A stretch of DNA of 64,000 bases, from contig JBDTDV010000024.1 of assembly GCA_039922875.1 (NCBI GenBank), forward strand, positions 48,287 through 112,286, given 5' to 3'. The DNA comes from JBDTDV01 sp039922875. GTDB taxonomy: Bacteria > Actinomycetota > Actinomycetes > Actinomycetales > Microbacteriaceae. Position numbers and translations under genes: made by a program. Below are positions 43,093 through 52,457 of this stretch, in pieces; the stretch's first letter is position 1; each line of letters starts with the position of its first letter. The notes under the pieces are model-generated. The model was not told where the DNA came from, ran no database searches, and saw nothing but the letters and a program-made list of their open reading frames with translations.

Positions 43093-44006
43093 CCCTCGCC
43101 GCGTGGACCGGACGAGTTGCCGCAGCGATCGCACTGGCACTGGCCATGACGCTGGTCGCTGCGCCTGCCGCGCACGCCCGGTCCGGCGCGGACGGTGATG
43201 CATCAGCGCCGCCACCGGTATCCACCGCCACGATCAGCTCCGCTTTCGACCCCGGTCTGATCATCAGTGACAGTAACTTTTTCAACTATCAATCGATGAC
43301 CGCCGCCGGAATCCAGGGCTTCTTGGAGGACGTGCCGTGCGTCCCGCGCGAGGGCGTACCCTGCCTGAGCCGCTATCGGCAAGACACCACAACGCAACCG
43401 GACGCCGGCCCCGGGCATTGTTCGCGCTACCGCGGGGCGTCGAATGAGTCGGCCGGCCGGATCATCTGGCGGGTCGCGCAAGCCTGCCGGATCAGTCCTC
43501 GAGTGCTGCTGGTGCTGCTGCAGAAGGAACAATCGCTGCTGACCAGGCCCAGCGCATCCGGCTATCTGCACGCCACCGGGTACGGCTGTCCCGACAGCGC
43601 CGAGTGCGACCGTGCCTATTTCGGCTTCTTCAACCAGGTCTATAACGCGGCCTGGCAATTCAGGCAGTACACCGTTGACCGCCAATGGCACTATCGAATC
43701 GGACGTATCGCCATCCCGTATCATCCGGACCAAGCCTGCGGCTCCAGCGTGGTCCGGATCCGCAATCAGGCGACCGCGAACCTGTACAACTACACGCCGT
43801 ACCAGCCGAACCGGGCCGCCATCGCCGCCCTGGGGTCCGAGCGGCCTGCCTGCGGTTCGTACGGCAATCTGAACTTCTTCCGGATCTACTCCGACTGGTT
43901 CGGTAACCCTCGATCTGTTGTCTTCGGGCCGTGGTGGCCCGCTTGCCTGGACTTCGTCGACGGCAAGGACTGCGCCTTCCCGTCGCCGCTTCAGCTGGGC
44001 GGCTGA
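43089..44006 (+). CDS. Secreted hemagglutinin-like protein with lysozyme-type fold motif
   Basis: The 305-residue protein has a Sec signal peptide (residues about 1-31, AHA cleavage site). The mature part matches an actinobacterial exported family often annotated hemagglutinin: 'FFNYQSMTAAGIQGFLEDV', 'LLVLLQKEQSLLTRPSASGY' (a Glu in a lysozyme/transglycosylase-like context), 'YFGFFNQVYNAAWQFRQYT' and 'NQATANLYNYTPYQPN'. Several Cys pairs suggest disulfides. The ATG overlaps gabT copy 1 by four bases, an odd functional pairing. Confidence 0.78.
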   Translation: MTLAAWTGRVAAAIALALAMTLVAAPAAHARSGADGDASAPPPVSTATISSAFDPGLIISDSNFFNYQSMTAAGIQGFLEDVPCVPREGVPCLSRYRQDTTTQPDAGPGHCSRYRGASNESAGRIIWRVAQACRISPRVLLVLLQKEQSLLTRPSASGYLHATGYGCPDSAECDRAYFGFFNQVYNAAWQFRQYTVDRQWHYRIGRIAIPYHPDQACGSSVVRIRNQATANLYNYTPYQPNRAAIAALGSERPACGSYGNLNFFRIYSDWFGNPRSVVFGPWWPACLDFVDGKDCAFPSPLQLGG

Positions 44007-44044
44007 CTCCCTGCCGCATTCCTGATCGCGCATACGTCGGCCGG

Positions 44045-44050
44045 TATTCT
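44045..44050 (+). promoter_or_regulatory. -10 box of plsC-type gene (leaderless)
   Basis: TATTCT lies seven bases before the GTG at 44058. Confidence 0.5.
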
Positions 44051-44057
44051 GGATGCT

Positions 44058-44843
44058 GTGGCAGAAGACGGTGGCGCGCGCATGCCAGCGGAGGATCAGG
44101 TGGATCACCGGCGCACTAAAGCGCATCGACCCGGCTTCGTCTATCTGTTCGGTCGCGCGCTGCTGGGCACCATCGCCCGGGTGATCTATCGGCCCCGCGT
44201 CTTCGGACGCGGCAACGTGCCGACGACCGGACCGGTGATTCTGGCCAGCAATCACCTGGCATTTCTGGACAGTATTGTCATCCCGATCCTGGCTCCGCGC
44301 CGGGTACAGTTTCTGGCCAAATCGCAATACTTCGACGGGACCGGAATCAAAGGCACGCTTTCTCGGCTGTTCTTCACCTCGATCGGCGCCGTCGGAATCG
44401 AGCGAGGTGCCGGGCAGGCCGCGCAGCAGTCGCTCGACCAGGGCCGCGCGATCCTAGAGTCGGGAAATGCGTTCGCGGTCTATCCCGAAGGGACCCGTTC
44501 CAAGGACGGTCGCCTTTACAAGGGCCGCACCGGCGTGGCCTGGTTGGCGCTGACCACCGGAGCCCGCGTCGTACCGGTCGGCTTGATCGGCACCGACAAG
44601 TTACAGCCGCCCGGAACCCGCATTCCGCGGCGGTATCGGGTCACGGTGCGGTTCGGCGAACCGCTGGAGTTGAGTCGGCACGGCGAGGCGTCATCCGGCC
44701 GCGCCAGGCGACTGGCCACCGACGAGATCATGGCCGCGATCCAGAAGCTCTCCGGTCAGGAAGAGGCCGGGGTCTACAACGAGGTGCCGGTCAGCGGGCT
44801 GGAACGGATCAAGCGCGCCGTGCTTCGGCCCGAGCGCTTCTAG
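44058..44843 (+). CDS. 1-acylglycerol-3-phosphate acyltransferase (PlsC-like)
   Basis: The 261-residue acyltransferase adds a fatty acid to lysophosphatidic acid or a related acceptor. Motif I is 'ASNHLAFLDS' (HxxxxD-like, with His and Asp) and motif III 'VYPEGTRSKDGRLYKG'. The C-terminus is basic. It probably acts at the membrane. GTG start with a TATTCT box seven bases upstream. Its stop overlaps the convergent osmC-type gene by four bases. Confidence 0.88.
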   Translation: MAEDGGARMPAEDQVDHRRTKAHRPGFVYLFGRALLGTIARVIYRPRVFGRGNVPTTGPVILASNHLAFLDSIVIPILAPRRVQFLAKSQYFDGTGIKGTLSRLFFTSIGAVGIERGAGQAAQQSLDQGRAILESGNAFAVYPEGTRSKDGRLYKGRTGVAWLALTTGARVVPVGLIGTDKLQPPGTRIPRRYRVTVRFGEPLELSRHGEASSGRARRLATDEIMAAIQKLSGQEEAGVYNEVPVSGLERIKRAVLRPERF

Positions 44844-45322
44844 CGACTGCCCTGCTCGACGATTATCTCGGGTTCGTGGCCGACCGGGAAATTCACCGAG
44901 GCAGCGATGAAGCATGCCCGGCTGGCATCGGCGTGCAACGACACGGCCTTTTCGCGCTGCGCCGGGTCGGTGATCGTCACCCGTGGGCGCAACGTGACGC
45001 TGGTGAAATGACCACCGTCATTCGCGGTCTGCTGCAGCGTGCCGGTCGGAGTGTCTTCGTAGGCGGTCACCACGATTCCGTTGGCCGCGGCGGAGTGCAG
45101 ATAGGAGAGCATGTGGCACTGCGCCAGCGCGCCGATCAGCAGCTCCTCGGGATTCCAGCGGTCTTTGTCGCCGTGAAAGGTGTGGTCCGCCGAGCCTTGG
45201 ATGTCGTGCTTTCCCTCGGCGCTGAGCAGATGGGTTCTGCGGTAGGAACGGTAGTCGCTGGTGCCGCTGCCGGTGTTTCCTTGCCAGCGCAAAAACACTT
45301 CGTAGCGGTGTTCCCGATTCAT
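44840..45322 (-). CDS. OsmC family peroxidase-like protein
   Basis: The 160-residue OsmC/Ohr-fold protein reduces organic peroxides with two cysteines. The two Cys are in 'IGALAQCHMLSYLHS' and 'DASRACFIAASVNFPV', matching the OsmC pattern. ATG 45322 was chosen because GAAGGAGA lies five bases upstream; the frame continues 18 bp further. Confidence 0.88.
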   Translation of the reverse strand: MNREHRYEVFLRWQGNTGSGTSDYRSYRRTHLLSAEGKHDIQGSADHTFHGDKDRWNPEELLIGALAQCHMLSYLHSAAANGIVVTAYEDTPTGTLQQTANDGGHFTSVTLRPRVTITDPAQREKAVSLHADASRACFIAASVNFPVGHEPEIIVEQGSR

Positions 45323-45372
45323 CCGGTCTCCTTCGCGCATGCGGTCGTTACAACGATAAACTTGCGTCCATC

Positions 45373-46752
45373 ATGACTGACACTTTACTTACGCCGACCA
45401 CCACCACCGCAGCAACAACCGACTCAGGCATCCCGGCGAAACGCCGAGTCGTCACCTCGATCCCCGGACCGAAGTCGCAGGCGCTGCATCGTCGACGCGA
45501 GGCCAGCGTCCCGTCCGGGGTCTCCTCGGTGCTGCCGGTGTACATGGCACGTGCGCACGGCGCGATCCTGGTCGACGTCGACGGGAATCAGTTCATCGAC
45601 CTCGGCGCCGGAATCGGGGTCACCACAATCGGCCACACCGACGACGCGGTGGTGGATGCCGCTGCTGCGCAGCTGCACGAGCTCACCCACACCCTGTTCA
45701 CGGTCACCCCGTATGAGGGTTACGTGCGGGTGGCCGAGTTGCTCGCCGAGCACACTCCCGGCGATCACGCAAAGAAGAGCGTCCTGGTCAACTCCGGGGC
45801 CGAGGCGGTGGAGAACGGCGTAAAGATTGCCAGGAAGTACACCGGCCGACGCGCTGTCGCGGTGCTGGACCACGCGTTCCATGGCCGCACCAGCCTGACC
45901 ATGGCGATGAACTACAAGTCGGCGCCGTACGGACAGGGCTTCGGACCGTTCCCCGGCGATGTGCATCACGCGCCGAGCTCTTACCCCTATCACGACGGGC
46001 TCAGTGGCGCACAGGCCGCGGCCAAGACCATCGCCTTCCTGGAGAAGACGGTCGGCGCGACCGACCTTGCCTGCCTGGTGGCCGAGCCGATCCAGGGCGA
46101 GGGCGGCTTCATGGTGCCAGCCGACGGTTACCTACCTGCCCTGCAGGACTGGTGCACGGCCAACGGGATTGTCTTCATCGCCGATGAGATCCAAAGCGGA
46201 ATGGCCCGCACCGGAGCGTACTTCGCCAGCGAACACTTCGGCCTGGTGCCCGACCTGGTACTCAGCGCCAAGGGCATCGCCGGCGGTCTGCCCCTGGCGG
46301 CGGTCACCGGACGGGCGGAGATCATGGACGCCGCGCACCCGGGTGGTCTCGGCGGCACCTTCGGCGGCAACCCGGTCTCGGCAGCGGCATCGATCGCAGT
46401 GTTCGACCAGATCGAGAAGAAGAACCTGCTGGCGGCCGGTAAGCGCATCGAGAGCACGCTGAAGCCCGCCCTGGAGGCCTTGGCCGCCAAATACGAGATC
46501 ATCGGTGAGGTGCGCGGCATCGGAGCGATGCTCGCCATCGAGCTGATCCAGCCGGGGACCGGCACGACCACCAAGCAGCCCAACGCGAAGGCAGTCAGCG
46601 CGATCGCGGACTACGCCGCGCAGCATGGAGTGCTGGTGTTGACCGCCGGCACCTACGGGAACGTGCTGCGGTTCTTGCCGTCGCTGGTGATCAGCGACGA
46701 GCTGCTGGCCGACGCGGTCTCGGTGCTCGACGACGCGTTTGCCAACCTGTAA
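45373..46752 (+). CDS. gabT: 4-aminobutyrate aminotransferase (copy 2)
   Basis: The 459-residue class III aminotransferase has 'NSGAEAVENGVKIARKYTGR', 'LVAEPIQGEGGFMVP', 'FIADEIQSGMARTG' and the Schiff-base Lys in 'SAKGIAGGLPLAAVTG'. It differs from copy 1 at the N-terminus (a Thr-rich tail). The two copies are 2.3 kb apart, in the same direction. It is followed after four bases by the asparaginase gene, so the two may form an amine/amide catabolic pair. Confidence 0.9.
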   Translation: MTDTLLTPTTTTAATTDSGIPAKRRVVTSIPGPKSQALHRRREASVPSGVSSVLPVYMARAHGAILVDVDGNQFIDLGAGIGVTTIGHTDDAVVDAAAAQLHELTHTLFTVTPYEGYVRVAELLAEHTPGDHAKKSVLVNSGAEAVENGVKIARKYTGRRAVAVLDHAFHGRTSLTMAMNYKSAPYGQGFGPFPGDVHHAPSSYPYHDGLSGAQAAAKTIAFLEKTVGATDLACLVAEPIQGEGGFMVPADGYLPALQDWCTANGIVFIADEIQSGMARTGAYFASEHFGLVPDLVLSAKGIAGGLPLAAVTGRAEIMDAAHPGGLGGTFGGNPVSAAASIAVFDQIEKKNLLAAGKRIESTLKPALEALAAKYEIIGEVRGIGAMLAIELIQPGTGTTTKQPNAKAVSAIADYAAQHGVLVLTAGTYGNVLRFLPSLVISDELLADAVSVLDDAFANL

Positions 46753-46756
46753 GCCG

Positions 46757-47752
46757 GTGCCGGAAACCTTCGCCGTCGCCGACGCGGTGGAGCTTGCCGT
46801 CGTGGAACGTAGCGGCTTTGTCGAATCGCGGCATGCCGGTTCCGCGGTCGTGCTGTCTGGCGATCGCCAGGTGCTGCGCAGCCTGGGCGATCCGAGTGGC
46901 CTGATCCTGCCCCGATCCTGCCTGAAGCCGTTCCAGGCCGTCGCGGTGATGCGCAGTGGGGTCGAACTGGAAGGGGCCGCCGCGGTGATCGCCTCGGCGA
47001 GTCATTCCGGGACGAGCGCGCACCTCGGCCTGGTCCGCAGCCTGCTTGTCCGAGCCGGGCTGACCGAGGCGGCCCTGAAGTGCCCGGCGGACTGGCCGTT
47101 GGACGCCGCGAGCCGCGATCAGGCGATCGGCTCCGGCTTAGGCAAGCGGCCGATTTTCATGAACTGCTCCGGTAAGCACGCGGCAATGCTGTTGGCCTGT
47201 GCCCACAACGGCTGGCCGACCGACAGCTATCTGGAACCGGGTCACCCGCTGCAGGTGCAGATCGCGGATGTGATCGAACGGCTGGCCGGGGAACGGATCA
47301 CTACAACCGCGACGGATGGTTGTGGAGCGCCGGCGCACGCGCTGTCGCTGACCGGCCTCGCCCGAGGCATCCAGGCAATCGCAACCGCATCGGTGTCTTC
47401 CCCGTTCGCGCTGTATCGGGACGCTGCCGCGCTGTGCGAGGCGATCCGCGGCAACGGCTGGGCGCTGGACGGGCCAGGCCGGGCGAATACCGTCGTGATC
47501 GACCGGCTCGGGATCATTGCCAAGGGTGGAGCAGAGGGCGTGCTGGTGATGGCGGCCGGCGATGGGACGACGGTGGCGGTGAAGATACTGGATGGCAGTT
47601 CCCGCGCCACGACAGCGGTGGCGTTGCAGTTGCTCTGCGACGCCGGTGCGGTGGATGCTGCGGCAGTCGAGGCGGTAAAGGCGGAACTGCCTCATTCGGT
47701 GCTCGGCGGCGGCGCTGTAGTGGGAACCATCCGAGCCGCTTTTGCATCGTGA
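46757..47752 (+). CDS. L-asparaginase II family amidohydrolase
   Basis: The 331-residue protein of the Rhizobium etli-type asparaginase II family hydrolyses asparagine to aspartate and ammonia. The catalytic Ser and Lys lie in LPRSCLKPFQA (SxxK), and the paired zinc-ligand Cys are in 'MNCSGKHAAML' and 'TDGCGAPAHAL'. The start was set at GTG 46757, four bases after gabT copy 2; ATG 46739 would overlap it. The gene lies tail-to-tail with the FtsK-like gene. Confidence 0.85.
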   Translation: MPETFAVADAVELAVVERSGFVESRHAGSAVVLSGDRQVLRSLGDPSGLILPRSCLKPFQAVAVMRSGVELEGAAAVIASASHSGTSAHLGLVRSLLVRAGLTEAALKCPADWPLDAASRDQAIGSGLGKRPIFMNCSGKHAAMLLACAHNGWPTDSYLEPGHPLQVQIADVIERLAGERITTTATDGCGAPAHALSLTGLARGIQAIATASVSSPFALYRDAAALCEAIRGNGWALDGPGRANTVVIDRLGIIAKGGAEGVLVMAAGDGTTVAVKILDGSSRATTAVALQLLCDAGAVDAAAVEAVKAELPHSVLGGGAVVGTIRAAFAS

Positions 47753-47758
47753 TACCGC

Positions 47759-50700
47759 TCAGGGCAGTGTGCCCCGGCTGAACTGCCCTCCCGGCGCTAG
47801 CAGCCAGACTCGGTCGAGGACCGGTGAAAGCGGTGGTGGCAGCTCCCGGCGCTGCGCGATTGTGCGGACCTCCTGTAGCGAACAGCCGTCAAAGATGAGC
47901 ACGGAGCGTGGCCGCAGAGTCTGTAGAACGGCGTAGTTCGATTGCCAGCAATCCGCATCGGCGATCACGACCGATGCTCCGGCCTCGTCATCGATTCCGG
48001 TTACCTCTAGCTGCCCATAGCATGATCCCGTGGTGCCGCCGATGCCGGGCTCGGTGAGATCGATGACCCGACCGCGGCCAGTTAGGGCTTTGGAGATCGA
48101 GCGGGCTCTCGCAGCCGGATTGCGGGTCACCACCAGGTAGCAGCAACCGTCCTGGAAGACCACGGCCGGCGCCGTGGCCCCGGTCGGTCGAGGATCGGCG
48201 GGCACCTCCGGCCAGGCGAGCGCCAACTGGACGCGATGCCCCATCCAGGTGCCGCCGCCCGGAGGGAGATCTGGTTGGAAACCCGCGGGCGCTCCGCCGG
48301 CCAGCGCATATTCTTGGCGGTTCGGCAACCGGAGCAGCAGCGTGGCGCCGAACATCCCGGCCAGTGCCGAAAGCGGCCCCGCGATGCGCTGTGCCGTCGC
48401 GGCCACGTGGACGCCGCGGCTTGGCCCCTCCCGCACGATCACGACGAGCGTATCAATCACCTCCTGCCGGTGCTCCAGGTCGAACCGGTCATACAGCGCG
48501 TCGATGTCGTCGACGACGAGCAGAAGCCCCGGCTCCGACGTGATGCCGGAGCGCACCTGCGCAGCGATGAGCATCAGCTCGTCCCAGGCCCGCTCGGATT
48601 CACCGGCCAGACACGCAACCCGACCAGACGAATGCGACTGTCGCGCGAGAGTGGCGGCCAGGGTGGACTTCCCCGCACCATGGCCGCCAACGGCCAGCAG
48701 ATGACCCTGGGTGTGGGGCAGATAGCGGGCGAGGTCCTGGCGCTGCTCCGCGGGCAGATCCTGGACACCCAACACGAACGAGGCATTGTGATCCGAGCCA
48801 CGGATGGACCTCTGGCCAGGCCTGATCAGCGAGGCGAGCGGAATACGATCGGGCAGCGGATCAAGCCAGGGCCGACGGACCTCGTGGCCAGCTCCGGCGG
48901 ATGCGGTTACTGCGATGGCACGGAGGGCATCCTCACCCGTATGGGCGATCTGCACCACGCATTGGCCTTCGCCGTCGGTGCCCACCACGCATCGGCCTGG
49001 CGGCATCGCGGGTAGCAGCGCCGCCAGCTCAGACCCGACCACGGCCGCGGAGTCAGCCTTGTTGTTCACCCGCAACGACATCCGCAGGTTGCAATTGGCC
49101 AGCAGCGAGTCGCGAACCACCCCGGCTGGCCGTTGGGTGCACAGGATCAAATGCACCCCGAGGGATCTGCCCCGCGCCGCAATATCGACGAACAGGGCGT
49201 GCAGGTCGGGGAAAGCGTCGATCATCGCGGCAAACTCGTCGACCACGATGACCAGCCGGGGCAACGCGCCCGCGATCGCCTCGTCGGCAATGTCCCTGGC
49301 CGCTGCACTGGCCAGGATTCGCTCCCGATGCCGGAGCTCGGCACGCAGGCTCTCAATGGCGCGCTGCGCCTGTACCTGGTCCAGGTCGGTCAGTACCCCG
49401 ACACAGTGCGCCAGGGCAGTCAGCGACGCGAAGGCGGCACCGCCTTTGAAGTCGACCAGCAGGAACGTGACCTCCTCTGGCGAATATCGAGCCGCGAGGC
49501 CGGCCACCCAGGTGACCAGCAGTTCGCTCTTGCCGCTTCCGGTCGTACCGCCGACGACCGCGTGCGGGCCGTCGGCGACCAGGTCCACCTCAACGATTCC
49601 CGTGCCGCCGATGCCGATTGGACCCGAAAGCGTTCTTCGACGCGGCCCCTCCGGCGCGCGGCTTTCCCGCAACAGCTCCGCGAGCGCGACGGTGGCTGGC
49701 AGCTGACGATCTCCCGGGTGCAGTCCAGCTGACCGAGCATGGGCGGCGATAGTTCGCGAGTAGCTGGTTAGCTGCGCGGCGCTGATCAGCTCGGGCCGCA
49801 GTGTCGAGGCGGGGCCAGGCTCCGGTTGCGTCACGATTTCCGCGGCGCCGGCTCCTTCGATACGGATGACCGTGCGGCAGTCAACCGGGATGTCCTCCAG
49901 CCGACTGGCGAGCGCGATTGTCACCACGGTGCGCGGACGGTCGGCGGTGCGCTCGACCAGGGTACCGGCGGCGAAGGGTGGTCCGCCGACGAGCATCTGC
50001 CGGTGAGCCCGGCCGGTCACCTCGAGCACTTTCAGCAGCACAGTGTCCTCCAGCACCCCCGCGGTACTGCCGTGACCGGTGATGGCAGTGCCCGGGTACG
50101 GCAGCGCCCTGGCCCACTCCCAGCCGATCTCCGGCATCGTGCCGAGCGTGGTGCTGGTGGGCGGCAACCGGTGCACCAGTTGCACCAGGTAGCCGCGCGC
50201 CAGCGCCCTGGCCAACACCAGGTCGCCCACGATTGCCACGCCGGCGGCAGCGTCTGCGACGACGGGCGCATCGCTGAGGTGTGCGGCCGCTTCGCAGATC
50301 GCCAGATCGGCTTCGTCGCTCGCTGTGCCAGCCAGCGCGAGCGTGCTCTCAGCCGCGCCCGCGCCAAGACTGATCATCGTGCGCCGACCTGGCAGAATCC
50401 GCCAGCGCTCCGGGTCGGTAGCAGCGGCGGCGAGGATGGACTGCGCGCAGGGATGCGACCGTTGGCGCTCCCGCAGCTCGGCACGGTGCCGCACCGCGAT
50501 CTCCGACCGCAGCCGCGCCAATGCGGCGACCCGCGCCGCGGCGTCCTTGGTGTGCCGTCGCCTGGCCTGCCAGCGGCTATCCAGCAGAGCGGCCACGGCA
50601 ATCACCGGACTCAGCACGGCGAAGATCACCGCGAACGGTGATTGGGTCAGCACCCAGATCGCCGCGGAGGCCAGCAGCGGTGCCAGGCTGGCGATCAGCG

Positions 50701-50773
50701 GGAACGACGCTCGCGCGACCGCTGCCGGCCGTTCCGGCAGTGCGAGTGGAACCTGACCCTGATGCGTCTGCAT
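47759..50773 (-). CDS. FtsK/SpoIIIE-EccC-like double ATPase
   Basis: The 1004-residue protein has two transmembrane helices near residues 25-62, then a degenerate region and two P-loop modules. The first has Walker A GGTTGSGKSE near residue 405, 'VTFLLVDFKGGAAF' and Walker B 'LVIVVDEFAAMID', as in EssC/EccC. The second has GGHGAGKST near residue 694 and Walker B 'LLLVVDDIDALYD'. This layout is that of type VII secretion motors rather than chromosome-segregation FtsK, since no gamma DNA-binding domain is seen. No WXG100 gene is visible nearby. FHA and PP2C genes follow upstream. Confidence 0.85.
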   Translation of the reverse strand: MQTHQGQVPLALPERPAAVARASFPLIASLAPLLASAAIWVLTQSPFAVIFAVLSPVIAVAALLDSRWQARRRHTKDAAARVAALARLRSEIAVRHRAELRERQRSHPCAQSILAAAATDPERWRILPGRRTMISLGAGAAESTLALAGTASDEADLAICEAAAHLSDAPVVADAAAGVAIVGDLVLARALARGYLVQLVHRLPPTSTTLGTMPEIGWEWARALPYPGTAITGHGSTAGVLEDTVLLKVLEVTGRAHRQMLVGGPPFAAGTLVERTADRPRTVVTIALASRLEDIPVDCRTVIRIEGAGAAEIVTQPEPGPASTLRPELISAAQLTSYSRTIAAHARSAGLHPGDRQLPATVALAELLRESRAPEGPRRRTLSGPIGIGGTGIVEVDLVADGPHAVVGGTTGSGKSELLVTWVAGLAARYSPEEVTFLLVDFKGGAAFASLTALAHCVGVLTDLDQVQAQRAIESLRAELRHRERILASAAARDIADEAIAGALPRLVIVVDEFAAMIDAFPDLHALFVDIAARGRSLGVHLILCTQRPAGVVRDSLLANCNLRMSLRVNNKADSAAVVGSELAALLPAMPPGRCVVGTDGEGQCVVQIAHTGEDALRAIAVTASAGAGHEVRRPWLDPLPDRIPLASLIRPGQRSIRGSDHNASFVLGVQDLPAEQRQDLARYLPHTQGHLLAVGGHGAGKSTLAATLARQSHSSGRVACLAGESERAWDELMLIAAQVRSGITSEPGLLLVVDDIDALYDRFDLEHRQEVIDTLVVIVREGPSRGVHVAATAQRIAGPLSALAGMFGATLLLRLPNRQEYALAGGAPAGFQPDLPPGGGTWMGHRVQLALAWPEVPADPRPTGATAPAVVFQDGCCYLVVTRNPAARARSISKALTGRGRVIDLTEPGIGGTTGSCYGQLEVTGIDDEAGASVVIADADCWQSNYAVLQTLRPRSVLIFDGCSLQEVRTIAQRRELPPPLSPVLDRVWLLAPGGQFSRGTLP

Positions 50774-50885
50774 GCCACCAGGAGAACATCTGGAGATCCG
50801 GTGGACCCGCCCGGCGACATTTTATGCGGAAAATCCGCCTCACGGCGATGCTGTGAGCAAGCAGAGGCCGCCAGCCGCAACGCGC

Positions 50886-51443
50886 CTAGGACACCGTGAA
50901 AAACTGGCCGGCGATCGCCACCCTGGATCCGCGTTGCACCTGGTACCGGCGGCCGGGCTCACACGGTCTGGCGTCTCCGGCAACCGGCACGATCAGGGTG
51001 CCGTTGGCGGAGTATCGGTCACAAATCCACAACTCGCCCGCCTCCTGGCCGAACTCGAGGTGGGTTTTCGACACGGACCGTTCCGGATCGGCAATGGTGA
51101 TCAGCTGGTCGACAAGCTCGCCCCGCCCAGCGACGGGGTGCCGGCCGAGCAGCCCGGTTCCGGTGACGCTGACCCGTTCCCCGGTGCTGAATTCGAAGAG
51201 GAACCGCTCGCCACGCTCCGCGTCCGATACCTGATCGGGCCCAGCAGCCGACGTGTCAGAACGAGGTTCGGCGGCTGGTCCTGCCGCGGCCGGGGCAGGC
51301 AGCGGATCGAGGATCGTGGTGTCGTTGGGGCGGGAGTCGCGCACATCCGGGCGACGATAGCGGCTGACGGTGACCGCGCTTCCGCATTCGCCACAGAACA
51401 TAGCGCCCGCGGGGAGACCGGCGCCACACACCCGACAATTCAT
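50886..51443 (-). CDS. Zinc-ribbon plus FHA-domain protein
   Basis: The 185-residue protein starts with a two-Cys-pair zinc ribbon (CRVCGAGLPAGAMFCGECG), followed by a flexible linker and an FHA domain ('GLLGRHPVAGRGELVDQLI', then 'SKTHLEFGQEAGELWICD' and 'SANGTLI'). FHA domains bind phosphothreonine. AAAGGA precedes the ATG. It is in one direction with the PP2C gene and the EccC-like ATPase. Confidence 0.85.
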   Translation of the reverse strand: MNCRVCGAGLPAGAMFCGECGSAVTVSRYRRPDVRDSRPNDTTILDPLPAPAAAGPAAEPRSDTSAAGPDQVSDAERGERFLFEFSTGERVSVTGTGLLGRHPVAGRGELVDQLITIADPERSVSKTHLEFGQEAGELWICDRYSANGTLIVPVAGDARPCEPGRRYQVQRGSRVAIAGQFFTVS

Positions 51444-51523
51444 TTGGACATTCCTTTCTGCGTTCTGCCCGGTTCATGCATTCCTCCACGGTAGCCGCCA
51501 AGCGAACGCAATGAGACCATGAG

Positions 51524-52426
51524 TCAGTGCCGGCGCGACGAACGTCCACGGCGGCGGGTGATCTCGGAACCGCCCGCGACGGTTTCCCCGGTGCCGGTTT
51601 CTGCCGGCTTACCACGTGTTTCGGCGAAATCTGTCGTAGGAGAGCGCAGGACGTCGACGACAATCACTGTGACATTGTCGCGTCCGCCGTTACCGAGCGC
51701 CGCGTCGATCAGCAACTGTCCGGCACCCTGAGCCGACAACCCTTCGGTGAGGAAGTGCCGGATACCGTGTTCGGTCAGCTCCTTGGTGATGCCGTCAGAG
51801 CAGATCAGGAACCTCGTGCCGGACACGATCGGGATCAGCGTGTAGTCGGGAATGGGATCCTCATTGAATCCGACGGCACGGGTGATCACATTGCTGTGCG
51901 GGTGCACCTCGGCCTCCGCGCGGGTGATCGCGCCCGCATCCATGAGCTCCTGAACCACGGAATGATCCACCGTCAGTTGTTCCAGGATACCGTCGGCGAG
52001 CCGGTAGACCCGGGAATCACCGATGTTGAACACCAGCCACGACGGTGCGCCATCCGTATCCGTCAACGCGATTCCGGTCACCGTCGTTCCGGTGCCGAGA
52101 TCGGTGTGGCCGACGCCGCGTCCCATATCGCCCACTGCCGCACGCAACGCGTCATCGAGGAGCTCCCGGCTGACCAAGGGTGCTGACACCTGCTCAGCGA
52201 GACGGGTGACGACGGCCGCGCTTGCGAAGTCGCCCGCCGAGTGACCGCCCATGCCATCAGCTACCGCGAAAATCGGTGGCCGGGCGATAAGACTGTCTTC
52301 GTTCACCGCCCGGTGGTGTCCCTTGTCGCTGAGTGCGGCCCAGGCCAACTCTACCCGCTCGTCCGAGCATCCCGGCATCTGAACGACGTGCCGTCGATTG
52401 CTGCGGCCAATCTGGGTCACGGGCAT
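51524..52426 (-). CDS. PP2C-family Ser/Thr protein phosphatase
   Basis: The 300-residue metal-dependent phosphatase shows 'ALSDKGHHRAVNEDSLI', the metal-binding 'FAVADGMGGHSAGDFAS', 'FNIGDSRVYRLADG' and 'LICSDGITKEL', plus 'GGRDNVTVIVVD'. All metal-ligand Asp are present. It would reverse Ser/Thr phosphorylation read by the FHA protein. No kinase gene is present in this window. Confidence 0.92.
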   Translation of the reverse strand: MPVTQIGRSNRRHVVQMPGCSDERVELAWAALSDKGHHRAVNEDSLIARPPIFAVADGMGGHSAGDFASAAVVTRLAEQVSAPLVSRELLDDALRAAVGDMGRGVGHTDLGTGTTVTGIALTDTDGAPSWLVFNIGDSRVYRLADGILEQLTVDHSVVQELMDAGAITRAEAEVHPHSNVITRAVGFNEDPIPDYTLIPIVSGTRFLICSDGITKELTEHGIRHFLTEGLSAQGAGQLLIDAALGNGGRDNVTVIVVDVLRSPTTDFAETRGKPAETGTGETVAGGSEITRRRGRSSRRH

Positions 52427-52457
52427 CCTCTCGCCGTCTGGCCTAACGAATGGATGA

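Noticed and set aside
50825..50837. Small hairpin GCGGA-AAA-TCCGC before the FtsK-like gene
   Set aside because: Only five base pairs and no T-run; too weak to call a terminator or an operator.
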